A stretch of 49,520 nucleotides of DNA, taken from positions 1 to 49,520 of the forward strand of contig JBBQFC010000020.1 of assembly GCA_038321615.1 (NCBI GenBank), read 5' to 3'. The stretch is from JBBQFC01 sp038321615. Its GTDB lineage: Bacteria > Bacteroidota > Bacteroidia > Flavobacteriales_D > Cryomorphaceae. Shown here piece by piece: positions 34,518 through 42,260 of this stretch (positions are counted from its first letter, which is position 1; every line of letters starts with the position of its first letter). The translations under genes were made by a program, and so were the position numbers. The notes below the pieces were generated by a model that searched no databases, was not told where the DNA came from, and saw only the letters and a list, made by a program, of their open reading frames with translations.

Positions 34518-35789
34518 TTACACAATCATCCCCGCCGCCACCGTTTCATTGGTGTGCTCGTCGATCAAGATAAAGCTCCCGGTATTCCGATTGCGGCTAT
34601 AACGATCGTAAAAGAGCGGTACGGTGGTGCGAAGTAGCACTCTACCGATGTCGTTCATGCGAAGATCTTTATCGTTTTCCATCCGGTGAAGCGTATTGAT
34701 ATCTACTTTGTACCTCACCTCTTTTACAATACAGCGCGCGTCGCGGGTGGTATGCCTGATACCGTACTTCCCGCCCGGATTGATCGGTTTATCGCCCATC
34801 CAGCATAGCATCGCTTCCACATCCTGCGATACCGTCGGTTGATTATTGGTTCGCACGATCATATCGCCGCGGCTTAGATCAAAATCGGATTCCAATTGGA
34901 TGGTAACGCTCATAGGCGCAAAGGCTTCAGTGACTTCGCCGTCGAGCGTGTCGATCGATTTAATGCGGGAATTAAAACCGGACGGGAGGAGCATTACTTC
35001 ATCGCCTTTTTTGAAAACGCCACCGGCCACCCGCCCAGCGTACCCGCGGTAATCGTGAAATCCATCCGTTTGCGGCCTAATTACAGTTTGCACCGGAAAC
35101 CGACAATCAACTTGATTGTGATCGCTCGAGATGTGAATGTTTTCTAAGGTGTAAAGCAGGGTGCTCCCTTGGTACCAGGTCATCACTTCCGATTTATTCA
35201 CCACGTTGTCGCCTTTCAGGGCTGAAATCGGGATGAATTGAATGTCATTAATTTCCAGCTTGGAGCAAAATGCTACGATGTCGCGACGCATTTCGTTGTA
35301 ACGGGTTTCGCTGTATTCTACCAGGTCCATCTTATTCACACAAAATACCACATGCGGTATTTTCAGCAAGGAAGCAATAAAGGCATGGCGGCAGGTTTGC
35401 TCTACGATTCCCAGACGGGCGTCGATCAGGATAAGGGCGAGATTGGCTGTAGAAGCGCCCGTTACCATGTTTCGGGTGTACTGGATATGGCCCGGCGTGT
35501 CGGCGATTATGAATTTTCGCCGTGGGGTGGCAAAGTAGCGGTAGGCTACGTCGATGGTAATACCTTGCTCGCGCTCGGCCCGAAGGCCATCGGTGAGCAG
35601 GGCTAAATTTACTCCTTGTTCTGCCCCGCCAAGACGGATACTTGCGCGCTCAATGGCTTCGAGTTGGTCTTCAAATATGCTTTTGCTGTCGTAGAGCAAT
35701 CGCCCTATTAAGGTCGATTTTCCATCGTCAACGCTTCCTGCTGTGGTGAAGCGAAGCAAATCCATTTCCTGATATTCGGTTGTATTCAT
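34518..35789 (-). CDS. cysN: Sulfate adenylyltransferase subunit 1 (GTPase)
   Basis: 423 residues, a translation-factor-type GTPase that couples GTP hydrolysis to adenosine 5'-phosphosulfate synthesis by CysD. G motifs: GSVDDGKSTLIGRLLYDSK (G1, about 18-36), DTPGHIQYTRNM (G3) and CVNKMDLV (G4). Beta-barrel domains II and III follow, with the CysN-type FPVQTVIRPQTDGFHDYRGY. Shorter than E. coli CysN (475) but of the usual Bacteroidota type without a fused kinase. It follows cysD by 15 bases in the cysC-cysD-cysN transcript. A second, relic copy of its last 16 codons lies 334 bases downstream. Confidence 0.96.
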   Translation of the reverse strand: MNTTEYQEMDLLRFTTAGSVDDGKSTLIGRLLYDSKSIFEDQLEAIERASIRLGGAEQGVNLALLTDGLRAEREQGITIDVAYRYFATPRRKFIIADTPGHIQYTRNMVTGASTANLALILIDARLGIVEQTCRHAFIASLLKIPHVVFCVNKMDLVEYSETRYNEMRRDIVAFCSKLEINDIQFIPISALKGDNVVNKSEVMTWYQGSTLLYTLENIHISSDHNQVDCRFPVQTVIRPQTDGFHDYRGYAGRVAGGVFKKGDEVMLLPSGFNSRIKSIDTLDGEVTEAFAPMSVTIQLESDFDLSRGDMIVRTNNQPTVSQDVEAMLCWMGDKPINPGGKYGIRHTTRDARCIVKEVRYKVDINTLHRMENDKDLRMNDIGRVLLRTTVPLFYDRYSRNRNTGSFILIDEHTNETVAAGMIV

Positions 35790-35804
35790 TTTTAGGCTTC
35801 GTAT

Positions 35805-36713
35805 TTAAAAATAACCTTCTTTTTTCCGGTCTTCCATCGCTGCTTCGCTGCGCTTATCGTCTGAGCGGGTGCCGCGCTCGGTAACGCGGGAAGCCGAAAC
35901 TTCTTCGATGATGTCTTGCAGGGTGCTGGCGCCTGATTCTACGGCACCGGTGCAGGTCATATCGCCAATGGTGCGAAACCGAACTTGGCGGAGCTCCACC
36001 TTTTCATTGTCCTTGCGCATGATGAATTCTGACTCGGAGAGCAAGGCTCCATCGCGCTCAAAAACCCGGCGCTGATGCGTGAAATAGATCGATGGAATTT
36101 CGATTTTCTCAGCCAGAATGTATTGCCAAACGTCCATTTCGGTCCAGTTTGAAATAGGGAATACCCGAAAGTGCTCGCCCATTTGTTTGCGCCCGTTGAA
36201 TAAATTCCAAAGTTCAGGTCGTTGATTCTTGGGGTCCCACTGACCAAATTCGTCGCGGTGACTAAAGAAACGCTCCTTCGCTCGCGCTTTTTCTTCATCG
36301 CGGCGACCACCACCCAGGGCGGCGTCGAATTTACCGCGCTCAATGGTTTCTAGAAGTGTAGCCGTTTGAAGCAAATTGCGGCTGGCGTGGTAGCCGGTCT
36401 CTTCGCGTACTTTTCCTTCATCGATCGATTGCTGCACGGAGCCTACCACCAATTGTGCGCCTGTTTTTCGCACCAATTCGTCGCGAAAAGCAATGGTCTC
36501 GGGGAAATTGTGACCCGTGTCGACGTGCAGAAGCGGAAAAGGTACTTTGGCCGGCCAGAAAGCCTTTCGCGAGAGGTGATACATTACAATGCTATCCTTG
36601 CCCCCGGAGAAGAGCAACACGGGATTCTCGAATTGAGCGGCTACTTCGCGAAGCACGAAGATCGACTCGGACTCTAATTCCTTGAGATGGTTGAGGTGGT
36701 AAGACCTGATCAC
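35805..36713 (-). CDS. cysD: Sulfate adenylyltransferase subunit 2
   Basis: 302 residues. The catalytic subunit makes APS from ATP and sulfate. The ATP-PPase loop SGGKDSIVMYHL is at about 35-46; HVDTGHNFPET, ALGGGRRDEEKARAKERFFS and the FPISNWTEMDVWQYI motif follow, all typical of CysD. The C-terminus is RSEAAMEDRKKEGYF, the usual family ending. Its start overlaps the end of cysC by 4 bases and cysN follows, so the three are an operon. Confidence 0.97.
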   Translation of the reverse strand: MIRSYHLNHLKELESESIFVLREVAAQFENPVLLFSGGKDSIVMYHLSRKAFWPAKVPFPLLHVDTGHNFPETIAFRDELVRKTGAQLVVGSVQQSIDEGKVREETGYHASRNLLQTATLLETIERGKFDAALGGGRRDEEKARAKERFFSHRDEFGQWDPKNQRPELWNLFNGRKQMGEHFRVFPISNWTEMDVWQYILAEKIEIPSIYFTHQRRVFERDGALLSESEFIMRKDNEKVELRQVRFRTIGDMTCTGAVESGASTLQDIIEEVSASRVTERGTRSDDKRSEAAMEDRKKEGYF

Positions 36714-37312
36714 GATCGTTTTATTTTTGGGTACAATAGTTCAAAAAGTTCTTTCGCCGATTCGGCGGGTGTTTTTCCTGCGGTCTTCAGGTGTATTTCG
36801 GCCTTTTCGGGAAATTCGAAGGGAGCTGAAACACCGGTGAAATTAGGTATTTCGCCGGCTCGGGCCTTGCGATAAAGCCCTTTAATGTCGCGCGTTTCGC
36901 ATACTTCAATGGGGGTGTCGATGAATACTTCGACAAATCGCTCGCCCACAATATTTCGCGCCAACCGGCGAATGGATTCGGTAGGGCTTACAAAACAGTT
37001 GATGGTGATAAGACCTGCGCGATTGAAAAGCTTATTGATCTCCGCAATCCGCCGAATGTTTTCCGTACGATCGACCTCGTCGAAACCTAAATTACTGTTG
37101 ATCCCCAAACGAATATTGTCGCCATCGAGCAAGGTAGAAAGGTACCCAGCTTTATGGAGTAAACCTTCGAGCATCACCCCGATGGTGCTTTTGCCGGAGC
37201 CCGATAAACCCGTGAGCCAGATGCACGTGGCGAGCTGACTGAGCATGGCTTCCTTGTCCGATTGGGATATCTCACCATCAAAGCCGAATAAATGAGAGGT
37301 TTTGCTGTTCAT
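36710..37312 (-). CDS. cysC: Adenylylsulfate kinase
   Basis: 200 residues. It phosphorylates APS to PAPS. The P-loop GLSGSGKSTIG lies at about 35-45; LLDGDNIRLGINSNLGF, the FVEVFIDTPIEVCETRDIKG segment and the lid region GEIPNFTGVSAPFE are all family landmarks. First gene of cysC-cysD-cysN and divergent from cysQ. With CysQ present but no PAPS reductase in the window, the set may feed sulfation of lipids or polysaccharides as well as sulfate reduction, which is inference. Confidence 0.96.
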   Translation of the reverse strand: MNSKTSHLFGFDGEISQSDKEAMLSQLATCIWLTGLSGSGKSTIGVMLEGLLHKAGYLSTLLDGDNIRLGINSNLGFDEVDRTENIRRIAEINKLFNRAGLITINCFVSPTESIRRLARNIVGERFVEVFIDTPIEVCETRDIKGLYRKARAGEIPNFTGVSAPFEFPEKAEIHLKTAGKTPAESAKELFELLYPKIKRS

Positions 37313-37392
37313 AATTCGCGGGCAAAGGTAGGTATTGAACTATTGAATTCCGATAGGAGATAAATATCTTGACTTTACCATCTTTGCATCCT

Positions 37393-38178
37393 ATGAATAT
37401 TCACCCATTAATGCCATTGGCCATAGTAGCAGCCCAAAAGGCGGCAGCGGCCATCTTAGAAATTTACGCGAGCAGTTTTGAAGTGGAACACAAAGCTGAT
37501 AATAGCCCGCTTACTTTGGCTGATCAAAATGCGCACAACGTAATTGTGAAAGAACTGGCAAGCTCGCAATTACCAATTTTGAGCGAAGAAGGGGCTCATC
37601 AGCCTTACGAAGAGCGCAGTAAATGGTCGGCCTTTTGGATGGTCGATCCCCTCGATGGAACAAAGGAATTCGTTAAACGAAACGGAGAGTTTACCGTGAA
37701 TATTGCACTTATTGAAGATGGAAAACCGGTGTTCGGGGTTATCGTAGTCCCGGTTTCTGGTGCGGTTTACGCAGGAGGCTATGGCTACGGATCATTTAAA
37801 TACAGCCCTGCCAATGGTGATAGTAGGGATGCTTGGCGCACCAGAAGTGCGGCACTTCCCTTGGTTTGGGATACCCCTTTTACTGTGGTGGCGAGCCGAT
37901 CGCACCAAACTCCTGAAACGGAGAAGTACATGGCCGATTTAATCGCCGAAAGGGGAGAACCGCACTATGTAAGTATGGGAAGCAGCTTGAAATTTTGCGT
38001 AGTTGCCGAAGGAGGCGCAGAAATCTATCCGCGACTAGCGCCGACCATGGAGTGGGATACTGCAGCAGGCCAAGCCATAGTGATGGGGGTGGGCAAGGAA
38101 GTAACCGATTTAAAAACTGGAAAACCGATGCGCTACAATAAGGAAAACTTGCTGAATAATTGGTTTGAAGTGAAGTAG
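37393..38178 (+). CDS. cysQ: 3'(2'),5'-bisphosphate nucleotidase CysQ
   Basis: About 261 residues. It hydrolyses PAP (and PAPS) to AMP, removing the product of sulfotransfer or PAPS reduction. Inositol-monophosphatase fold: PILSEEGAHQ with metal-binding Glu, MVDPLDGTKEFVKRNGEFTV with the DPxDGT motif, and APTMEWDTAAGQAI with the WDxAAG motif. ATG 37393 is chosen because the family starts just before AIVAAQKAA; the frame is open back to TTG 37369. It faces the cysCDN operon head to head across 80 bases and converges with the S41 protease, 10 bases away. Confidence 0.95.
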   Translation: MNIHPLMPLAIVAAQKAAAAILEIYASSFEVEHKADNSPLTLADQNAHNVIVKELASSQLPILSEEGAHQPYEERSKWSAFWMVDPLDGTKEFVKRNGEFTVNIALIEDGKPVFGVIVVPVSGAVYAGGYGYGSFKYSPANGDSRDAWRTRSAALPLVWDTPFTVVASRSHQTPETEKYMADLIAERGEPHYVSMGSSLKFCVVAEGGAEIYPRLAPTMEWDTAAGQAIVMGVGKEVTDLKTGKPMRYNKENLLNNWFEVK

Positions 38179-38188
38179 AATGCGCGAT

Positions 38189-39817
38189 TTAGATCGTGCC
38201 AATAGGGTTTTGCAAAGCTTTCACGGCTTCTTTCAACACATTGTCGTCCTCATTCATAATGGCGTAAAACCCATCGTTTCCCCAAATATTCCGAGCTATG
38301 TATGCTTTGATTCGCAGCTTGATAACATATTCGGAGAGCTTCATACCGCGTTCGTCGGCTTGTACGCCTCTCGCAGCAGCATATTCTGCAAATCGCCGGA
38401 GCAAGGCGGGATTAACTTGAAATTTTGATTTGAAATCGCGGTAGCTGCCATAATTGAGCAGGTCTGCGCGGTTTTGATCCGCATAGTCGAAACCAAACTG
38501 ATTGATAATGCCCTGATAGCTAAGAACATTTAAGTAGGCGGATGCACCTAATGTATCGACCGAAACGAAGATATCGGGCATAATCCCACCGCCACCATAT
38601 ACGATTCGTCCGCCGGGCGTGGTGAACTGGAGTGAATCGGGAAAATGAATACTGTCGGCACTTAAGAATTCACCATGGGCGACACGGTCATTGTAATCTT
38701 CTTCGTAATTTATATCGCCACCATAGGGTTTTTGGATACTGCGACCTGTAGGAGTGTAGTAACGAGCCACCGTAAGTCGCAGCGCCGATTTATCAGAGAG
38801 ATTGAGGTGTTCTTGCACCAAGCCTTTACCAAAGGTGCGTCGGCCGATAAGAATTCCCCGATCATTGTCTTGCAATGCTCCCGCCAATATCTCCGATGCT
38901 GAAGCCGATCCTTCGTTAATTAATATTGCCACAGGAAGGCCAGCGTATTGTCCTTTCTTATTGGCGAAATACTCCTGTTTCGGGCTCGCTTTACCTTCGG
39001 TGTACACGATCAGGGATCCTTTCTGCAAGAAATCTTCGGCTATAGAGACAGCGGCTGTCAAGAATCCGCCACCATTGCCCCTTAAGTCGATAATTACGTC
39101 CTTCATACCTTGCTCAGAGAGCGAAGCCATGTGGCTGGTAAATTCTTCGTGCGTGTTTCGGGCAAATCGAGCAATTTTGATAAACCCCGTTTCGGAATCG
39201 ATCATTTGCGAAGTAACCACACTATTAATCGGTATGGTGTTTCGCACAATCTTAAAAGGAATATTTTGCTTTTGGCGCTTTATTTCCACACTTACTTCTG
39301 TGCCGCGCGGGCCCTTGAGCAGACTAATTACTTTTTCGTTAGTTACCCCTGTGCCGGCAATGCTTTCTCCATCTACCGAGAGAATCCTATCACCAGGTTG
39401 TACACCGAGTTGGGCACTTGGCCCTCCGTCGATAGCGGCAACTACCCGCACGGTGTCATCTTGAATGAGAAACTCCACACCAATGCCTTCGAAATTGCCT
39501 TCGAGTGGCTCCGTGTAGGCGGCTAGTTCCTCCGCAGAAATATAATAAGAGTGCGGGTCTAAGTCTTCGAGAATCGCGCGGATGGCCTTGTCGATGAGTC
39601 GATTTTTAGCAATGGTGTCCACATATTCCGCGTCAATAAAGTTGATAATCTGACCAATTTTATCAGCGCTGTTTACATTGAACTGCGGAAAAAACGGGGG
39701 CTTTGAGCCGCCGCTGGAGCTGAAGTAGGAACCGACGTAAATGCCGATTACAAGCATTGCCGCGAGCATAAGGGGGTAATATATAAAAAACTTGTTATTC
39801 GTAGGATTCTGATTCAT
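38189..39817 (-). CDS. C-terminal processing (S41) protease with PDZ domain
   Basis: 542 residues. One N-terminal transmembrane anchor (FIYYPLMLAAMLVIGIYVGS), then a propeptide-like segment (IDAEYVDTIAKNRLIDKAI), a PDZ domain (about 90-185, PSAQLGVQPGDRILSVDGE) and the S41 core with nucleophile serine in NEGSASASEIL and lysine in RTFGKGLVQEHL, the Ser-Lys dyad. The C-terminal 150 residues are an extension usual in Bacteroidota CtpA-like proteins. It acts in the periplasm, trimming C-termini of envelope proteins. Its start overlaps the deaminase stop by 4 bases. Confidence 0.94.
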   Translation of the reverse strand: MNQNPTNNKFFIYYPLMLAAMLVIGIYVGSYFSSSGGSKPPFFPQFNVNSADKIGQIINFIDAEYVDTIAKNRLIDKAIRAILEDLDPHSYYISAEELAAYTEPLEGNFEGIGVEFLIQDDTVRVVAAIDGGPSAQLGVQPGDRILSVDGESIAGTGVTNEKVISLLKGPRGTEVSVEIKRQKQNIPFKIVRNTIPINSVVTSQMIDSETGFIKIARFARNTHEEFTSHMASLSEQGMKDVIIDLRGNGGGFLTAAVSIAEDFLQKGSLIVYTEGKASPKQEYFANKKGQYAGLPVAILINEGSASASEILAGALQDNDRGILIGRRTFGKGLVQEHLNLSDKSALRLTVARYYTPTGRSIQKPYGGDINYEEDYNDRVAHGEFLSADSIHFPDSLQFTTPGGRIVYGGGGIMPDIFVSVDTLGASAYLNVLSYQGIINQFGFDYADQNRADLLNYGSYRDFKSKFQVNPALLRRFAEYAAARGVQADERGMKLSEYVIKLRIKAYIARNIWGNDGFYAIMNEDDNVLKEAVKALQNPIGTI

Positions 39818-40272
39818 AATTCGTTGAGCGAAATTTGCGCTAATTCAATTCCGGCTTCCTTTAAAAGGTCTATACCAGCGCCGTCTTTGTACAATTCGGT
39901 ATACACCACCCTCCTGATTCCAACTTGAAGTATCATTTTACTGCAATCTTTGCAAGGGCTAAGCGTGAGGTATAACGTAGAGTCCTGTGCATTGTTGGTA
40001 GATCGAGCCACTTTTGATATGGCGTTTGCTTCGGCGTGGAGGACGTACCATCGTGTGTTGCCGTCATCATCTTCGCAGCAATTGTCGAAACCAGTCGGTG
40101 TGCCGTTATACCCGTCCGAAATAATCATGCCGTTTCTGACGATGATAGCGCCCACTTTCTTTCGGATACAATGCGATAGCTTGCTCCATTCCTGGGCCAT
40201 TTTCAAATAGGCAATATCGTAGCGTTGCTGTTTCTCCTTATCGTCGTAAGTGAGAGCCGTTTCGGAAATCAT
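39814..40272 (-). CDS. dCMP/cytidine-type deaminase (ComEB-like)
   Basis: 152 residues of the zinc-dependent deoxycytidylate/cytidine deaminase family. The catalytic motif HAEANAI (zinc His and proton-shuttle Glu) and the PCKDC pair (zinc cysteines) are intact. GYNGTPTGFDNCCEDDDGN before the active site is typical of dCMP deaminases. It would convert dCMP to dUMP for thymidylate synthesis; a CMP or other substrate cannot be excluded. It overlaps the S41 protease start by 4 bases (ATGA) and follows tRNA-Leu on the same strand. Confidence 0.9.
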   Translation of the reverse strand: MISETALTYDDKEKQQRYDIAYLKMAQEWSKLSHCIRKKVGAIIVRNGMIISDGYNGTPTGFDNCCEDDDGNTRWYVLHAEANAISKVARSTNNAQDSTLYLTLSPCKDCSKMILQVGIRRVVYTELYKDGAGIDLLKEAGIELAQISLNEL

Positions 40273-40370
40273 CCTGCAAAATTACGACGGTTTATTGGTT
40301 TGGGAATAGGAGAGTAGCCAGAAGAGGAGAAATGTTGTTAATGGGGGGGAGCTGAATGGGACCGCGCGAA

Positions 40371-40389
40371 GAAAAACCACTATTTGGTT
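40371..40389 (-). terminator. Weak candidate terminator of tRNA-Leu
   Basis: On the minus strand AACCA-AATAG-TGGTT followed by three further T (five T in total). The stem is only 5 bp, and it follows the 26-base palindrome that itself lacks a T run. Confidence 0.35.
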
Positions 40390-40395
40390 GCCGTG

Positions 40396-40421
40396 TTAGA
40401 GCCGTTGCATGCAACGGCTCT
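40396..40421. repeat. 26-bp perfect palindrome downstream of tRNA-Leu
   Basis: TAGAGCCGTTGCA followed directly by its exact complement TGCAACGGCTCTA. Imperfect pairing continues outwards (TTTGGTTGCC against GGGCACCAAA), so the whole inverted repeat spans about 40383-40434. It begins 26 bases past the tRNA 3' end and has no T tail. Confidence 0.9.
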
Positions 40422-40446
40422 ATGGGCACCAAAATGGCTATTAATG

Positions 40447-40528
40447 TACCCGGGGCGGGAATCGAACCCGCACTCCCGAAAGAACAGGATTTTGAATCCA
40501 GCGCGTCTACCAGTTCCGCCACCCGGGC
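40447..40528 (-). tRNA. tRNA-Leu (anticodon CAA)
   Basis: The minus strand from 40528 reads GCCCGGGTGGCGGAACTGGT at the 5' end. The acceptor GCCCGGG pairs with CCCGGGT at the 3' end (one G-T). The D arm has GGTAGACGC; the anticodon loop is TTCAAAA with anticodon CAA. The variable arm (TGTTCTTTCGGGAGT region) is long, as in class II tRNAs, and the T arm is GCGGGTTCGATTCCCGC. CCA is not encoded. The second pair of the anticodon stem is a T-T mismatch. Confidence 0.95.
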
Positions 40529-40606
40529 ATTTGAAGATGGCAAAACTAATGAATTCACTCAATCTGTCAAATAATTTCACGTCGTTCGAATTGCTTGTTG
40601 AAAACC

Positions 40607-40637
40607 TTGTAAACTACTCGGGAATTCGGTAGCTTTG
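40607..40637 (+). promoter_or_regulatory. Bacteroidota housekeeping promoter of prs-rplY-pth
   Basis: TTG (40607-40609), 20 bases, TAGCTTTG (40630-40637). Matches TTG-N20-TAnnTTTG. Because the -7 box covers the TTG at 40635, which could open a longer prs reading, it places the true start at ATG 40659. Confidence 0.78.
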
Positions 40638-40658
40638 CAGCCCCTTAAAAAGGCCGTA

Positions 40659-41594
40659 ATGAGCAACTCCGTTAAAATATTCGCCGGTCAGGCATCCCAA
40701 AATCTGGGAGGTCAGATTGCTCAAGCTTACGGTCAGGAGTTGGGCAATGTGAAATTTGCCAGTTTCAGCGACGGTGAGTTCCAAATTTCTTACGAAGAAA
40801 GTATTCGCGGTAACGATGTATTTATCATACAGTCGACCATGCCACCGGCCGATAATCTCATGGAGCTTCTGCTCCTGATAGATGCGGCTCGCAGAGCTTC
40901 TGCTAGAAAGATTATCGCTGTGATTCCTTATTTCGGTTTTGCGCGTCAAGACCGGAAGGATAAACCGCGCGTTGCGATAGGAGCCAAATTGGTAGCCAAT
41001 CTGCTCACCGCAGCAGGCGTGGACCGCGTGATGACTATGGATCTCCACGCCGACCAAATCCAAGGCTTCTTCGAAGTGCCCGTAGATCACCTTTTCGCAT
41101 CTTCGATTTTTCTCCCTTATCTCGAAACCCTCGATCAGTCAAACCTGATAATGGCTGCGCCAGATACGGGAGGTACAAAACGTGCGAACAGCTACGCCAA
41201 ACATTTGAACGTCGATCTCGCTATTTGCTATAAGCAGCGAAAGGTGGCAAACCAAATCGAGAACATGACCGTGATTGGCGATGTGGAAGGCAAAGAAGTA
41301 ATGTTGGTAGACGATATTATCGATACAGCAGGCACCTTGACCAAGGCTGCGGATATGATGATGGACAAAGGCGCTAAGAGCGTACGAGCTATCTGCACCC
41401 ATGCGGTGCTTTCTGGGCCAGCATTCGACCGATTGGAAAAATCAAGTCTTCGCGAACTTATTGTTACGGACACCATCCCTCTCAAAGCAAAGAGCGATAA
41501 AATAAAAGTATTAACCGTTGCGGATCTATTTGCTGATGTGATCCATAGCGCGATAAATTACCAATCCATCAGCAAGTATTTCATCATTTCATAA
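40659..41594 (+). CDS. prs: Ribose-phosphate pyrophosphokinase
   Basis: 311 residues. It makes PRPP from ribose 5-phosphate and ATP for purine, pyrimidine, histidine and NAD synthesis. Motifs: FSDGEFQISYEESIRG near the N-terminus, the flexible loop YFGFARQDRKDKPR, MDLHADQIQGFFEVPVDHL, and the PRPP-binding loop LVDDIIDTAGTLTKAA near residue 220. ATG 40659 is set by the promoter at 40607-40637 and by homologue length. First gene of the prs-rplY-pth operon, a common bacterial arrangement. Confidence 0.97.
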   Translation: MSNSVKIFAGQASQNLGGQIAQAYGQELGNVKFASFSDGEFQISYEESIRGNDVFIIQSTMPPADNLMELLLLIDAARRASARKIIAVIPYFGFARQDRKDKPRVAIGAKLVANLLTAAGVDRVMTMDLHADQIQGFFEVPVDHLFASSIFLPYLETLDQSNLIMAAPDTGGTKRANSYAKHLNVDLAICYKQRKVANQIENMTVIGDVEGKEVMLVDDIIDTAGTLTKAADMMMDKGAKSVRAICTHAVLSGPAFDRLEKSSLRELIVTDTIPLKAKSDKIKVLTVADLFADVIHSAINYQSISKYFIIS

Positions 41595-41607
41595 TCAAAA
41601 CAAAACA

Positions 41608-42240
41608 ATGAAAACAGTATCGTTGAGCGGTTCTCCAAGAGAGAACGTAGGGAAGAAAGATGCGAAAGGTCTGCGCGCTGCAGGTCGCGTGCCATGTGTA
41701 CTTTATGGCGGTGCCGAGCAATCACATTTTTCGGTTAATCTTTTAGAACTGTCCAAATATGTGTACACAGCCGATGTGTTCCAATTTAAATTTGATGTGG
41801 GTGGCAAAAAAGCCCATGCCGTAATGAAAGACCTTCAATTCGACCCCGTATCCGACCGTATTACGCACGTCGATTTTATGGAGGTAGTAGATGGTAAACC
41901 ACTCAAAATTGATCTTCCGGTGCAGGTAACCGGAAATGCGATTGGAGTGCGAAATGGTGGTAGATTGAACGTTAACTTCCGCCGCTTGAAAGTGCAAGGC
42001 CTTGCTGTAGATTTCCCGGAAGCTATTATAGTAGATATTACGAAACTTCGTATTGGGATGTCGCTACGCGTGAAGGATCTATCTTTTCCAAAGATCAAAT
42101 TCATGCACGCCGAAGAAGCGATTGTAATAGCAGTCAAAACGGCTCGTGGCGCTATGGACGCTCTGGATGAAGCCGAGGAAGGAGAAGAAACCGCAGCCGC
42201 TGCTCCGGCAGAAGGTGCTCCGGCAGAAACTGCTGCTTAA
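41608..42240 (+). CDS. rplY: 50S ribosomal protein L25 (general stress protein Ctc type)
   Basis: 210 residues. The N-terminal bL25 domain binds 5S rRNA (SGSPRENVGKKDAKGLRAAG, VPCVLYGG, HAVMKDLQFDPVSDRITHVD). From about residue 100 comes the TL5/Ctc C-terminal beta domain (KIDLPVQVTGNAIGVRNGG, ADFPEAI-like VDFPEAIIVDITKLRIG). The last 30 residues are an acidic, alanine-rich tail (EEGEETAAAAPAEGAPAETA), usual in Bacteroidota Ctc. It lies 13 bases after prs and 20 before pth. Confidence 0.96.
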   Translation: MKTVSLSGSPRENVGKKDAKGLRAAGRVPCVLYGGAEQSHFSVNLLELSKYVYTADVFQFKFDVGGKKAHAVMKDLQFDPVSDRITHVDFMEVVDGKPLKIDLPVQVTGNAIGVRNGGRLNVNFRRLKVQGLAVDFPEAIIVDITKLRIGMSLRVKDLSFPKIKFMHAEEAIVIAVKTARGAMDALDEAEEGEETAAAAPAEGAPAETAA

Positions 42241-42260
42241 TAATTCAGCGGCGCTTAGCC

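Larger units (their letters stand above)
40273..40658. other. Intergenic region with tRNA-Leu, a palindrome and the prs promoter
   Basis: No protein gene. It contains, from the left, unassigned G-rich sequence (40290-40370), a weak hairpin with T run for the minus strand (40371-40389), a 26-base perfect palindrome (40396-40421), tRNA-Leu (40447-40528) and the promoter of prs (40607-40637). Confidence 0.7.

Noticed and set aside
34169..34573. Open plus-strand frames of 79 and 134 residues across the repeat array
   Set aside because: Their sequence is produced by the 64-bp repeat and they run into the end of cysN on the opposite strand; there is no family-like content.
40396..40421. Palindrome as the tRNA-Leu terminator
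   Set aside because: A perfect stem but no T run on either strand; the weaker hairpin at 40371-40389 fits better.
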